A stretch of DNA of 64,000 bases from Devosia sp. A8/3-2 (GTDB lineage Bacteria > Pseudomonadota > Alphaproteobacteria > Rhizobiales > Devosiaceae), in the NCBI GenBank assembly GCA_025452255.1, contig CP104974.1, forward strand, positions 2,396,156 to 2,460,155. Direction: 5' to 3'. Below are positions 60,775 to 64,000 of the stretch, piece by piece. Numbering within the stretch: position 1 is the first letter of the stretch; each line of letters begins with the position of its first letter. A program made the position numbers and the translations under genes. Below the pieces are notes generated by a model that saw only the letters and a program-made list of their open reading frames with translations, did no database searches and was not told the DNA's origin.

Positions 60775-64000
<3,226 letters not shown>

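Overview
The window reads as chromosomal DNA of a GC-rich alphaproteobacterium of the order Hyphomicrobiales, most likely Devosia or a close relative. This is an inference from gene content: succinoglycan-type exo genes, a C93 cysteine protease, a DUF2336 protein, a fused CysNC, and a tRNA-Trp/secE/nusG/rplKAJL/rpoBC block. No mobile element, CRISPR array, phage or rRNA gene was seen.

A warning governs the whole annotation. About 50 places show a single-base (sometimes two-base) insertion or deletion that breaks an otherwise well-conserved reading frame. They occur in essential genes (five in rpoB, five in rpoC, two in rplJ, two in secE) and even in the T-loop of a tRNA-Thr. Living cells could not carry these, so they are treated as sequencing or assembly errors. 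Each affected gene is given as one CDS spanning all its frames, and none is called a pseudogene.

Layout. 1-12.3 kb: surface polysaccharide genes, with a chain-length regulator cut by the left edge, an O-antigen ligase, a C93 protease, two GT4 glycosyltransferases, UDP-glucose dehydrogenase and a GMC oxidoreductase. 12.5-20 kb: housekeeping and unknown genes (nitroreductase, lytic transglycosylase, DUF2336, NAD kinase, phosphatases). 20.4-32.5 kb: tRNA-Thr, a WecG/TagA glycosyltransferase, cysD-cysNC sulfate activation, glutathione-dependent formaldehyde dehydrogenase, a polysaccharide deacetylase, rlmB, tRNA-Tyr, a sugar epimerase-like protein and tRNA-Gly. 32.5-49.5 kb: a ClpP-like/PAN protein and then a succinoglycan-type cluster. 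Plus-strand exoF-like, exoK-like and exoV-like genes face a minus-strand block with flippase, polymerase, two GT2 enzymes and exoY, and a second minus-strand block in the order exoL-exoA-exoM-exoP. 49.9-64 kb: hupE, a MAPEG protein, tRNA-Trp, cspA, secE-nusG, rplK-rplA-rplJ-rplL and rpoB-rpoC, with rpoC running off the right edge.

How the genes work together. ExoY would load the first sugar on the lipid carrier. ExoA, ExoL, ExoM and further GT2 enzymes would extend the repeat unit, and ExoV would add pyruvate. The flippase and ExoQ-like polymerase would translocate and polymerise it, ExoP would control chain length by tyrosine phosphorylation, the ExoF-like OPX protein would export it and the GH16 enzyme would trim it. 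The left-end locus looks like a second polysaccharide system, with UDP-glucuronate supplied by Ugd. Two families of intergenic palindromes are scattered between the gene blocks.
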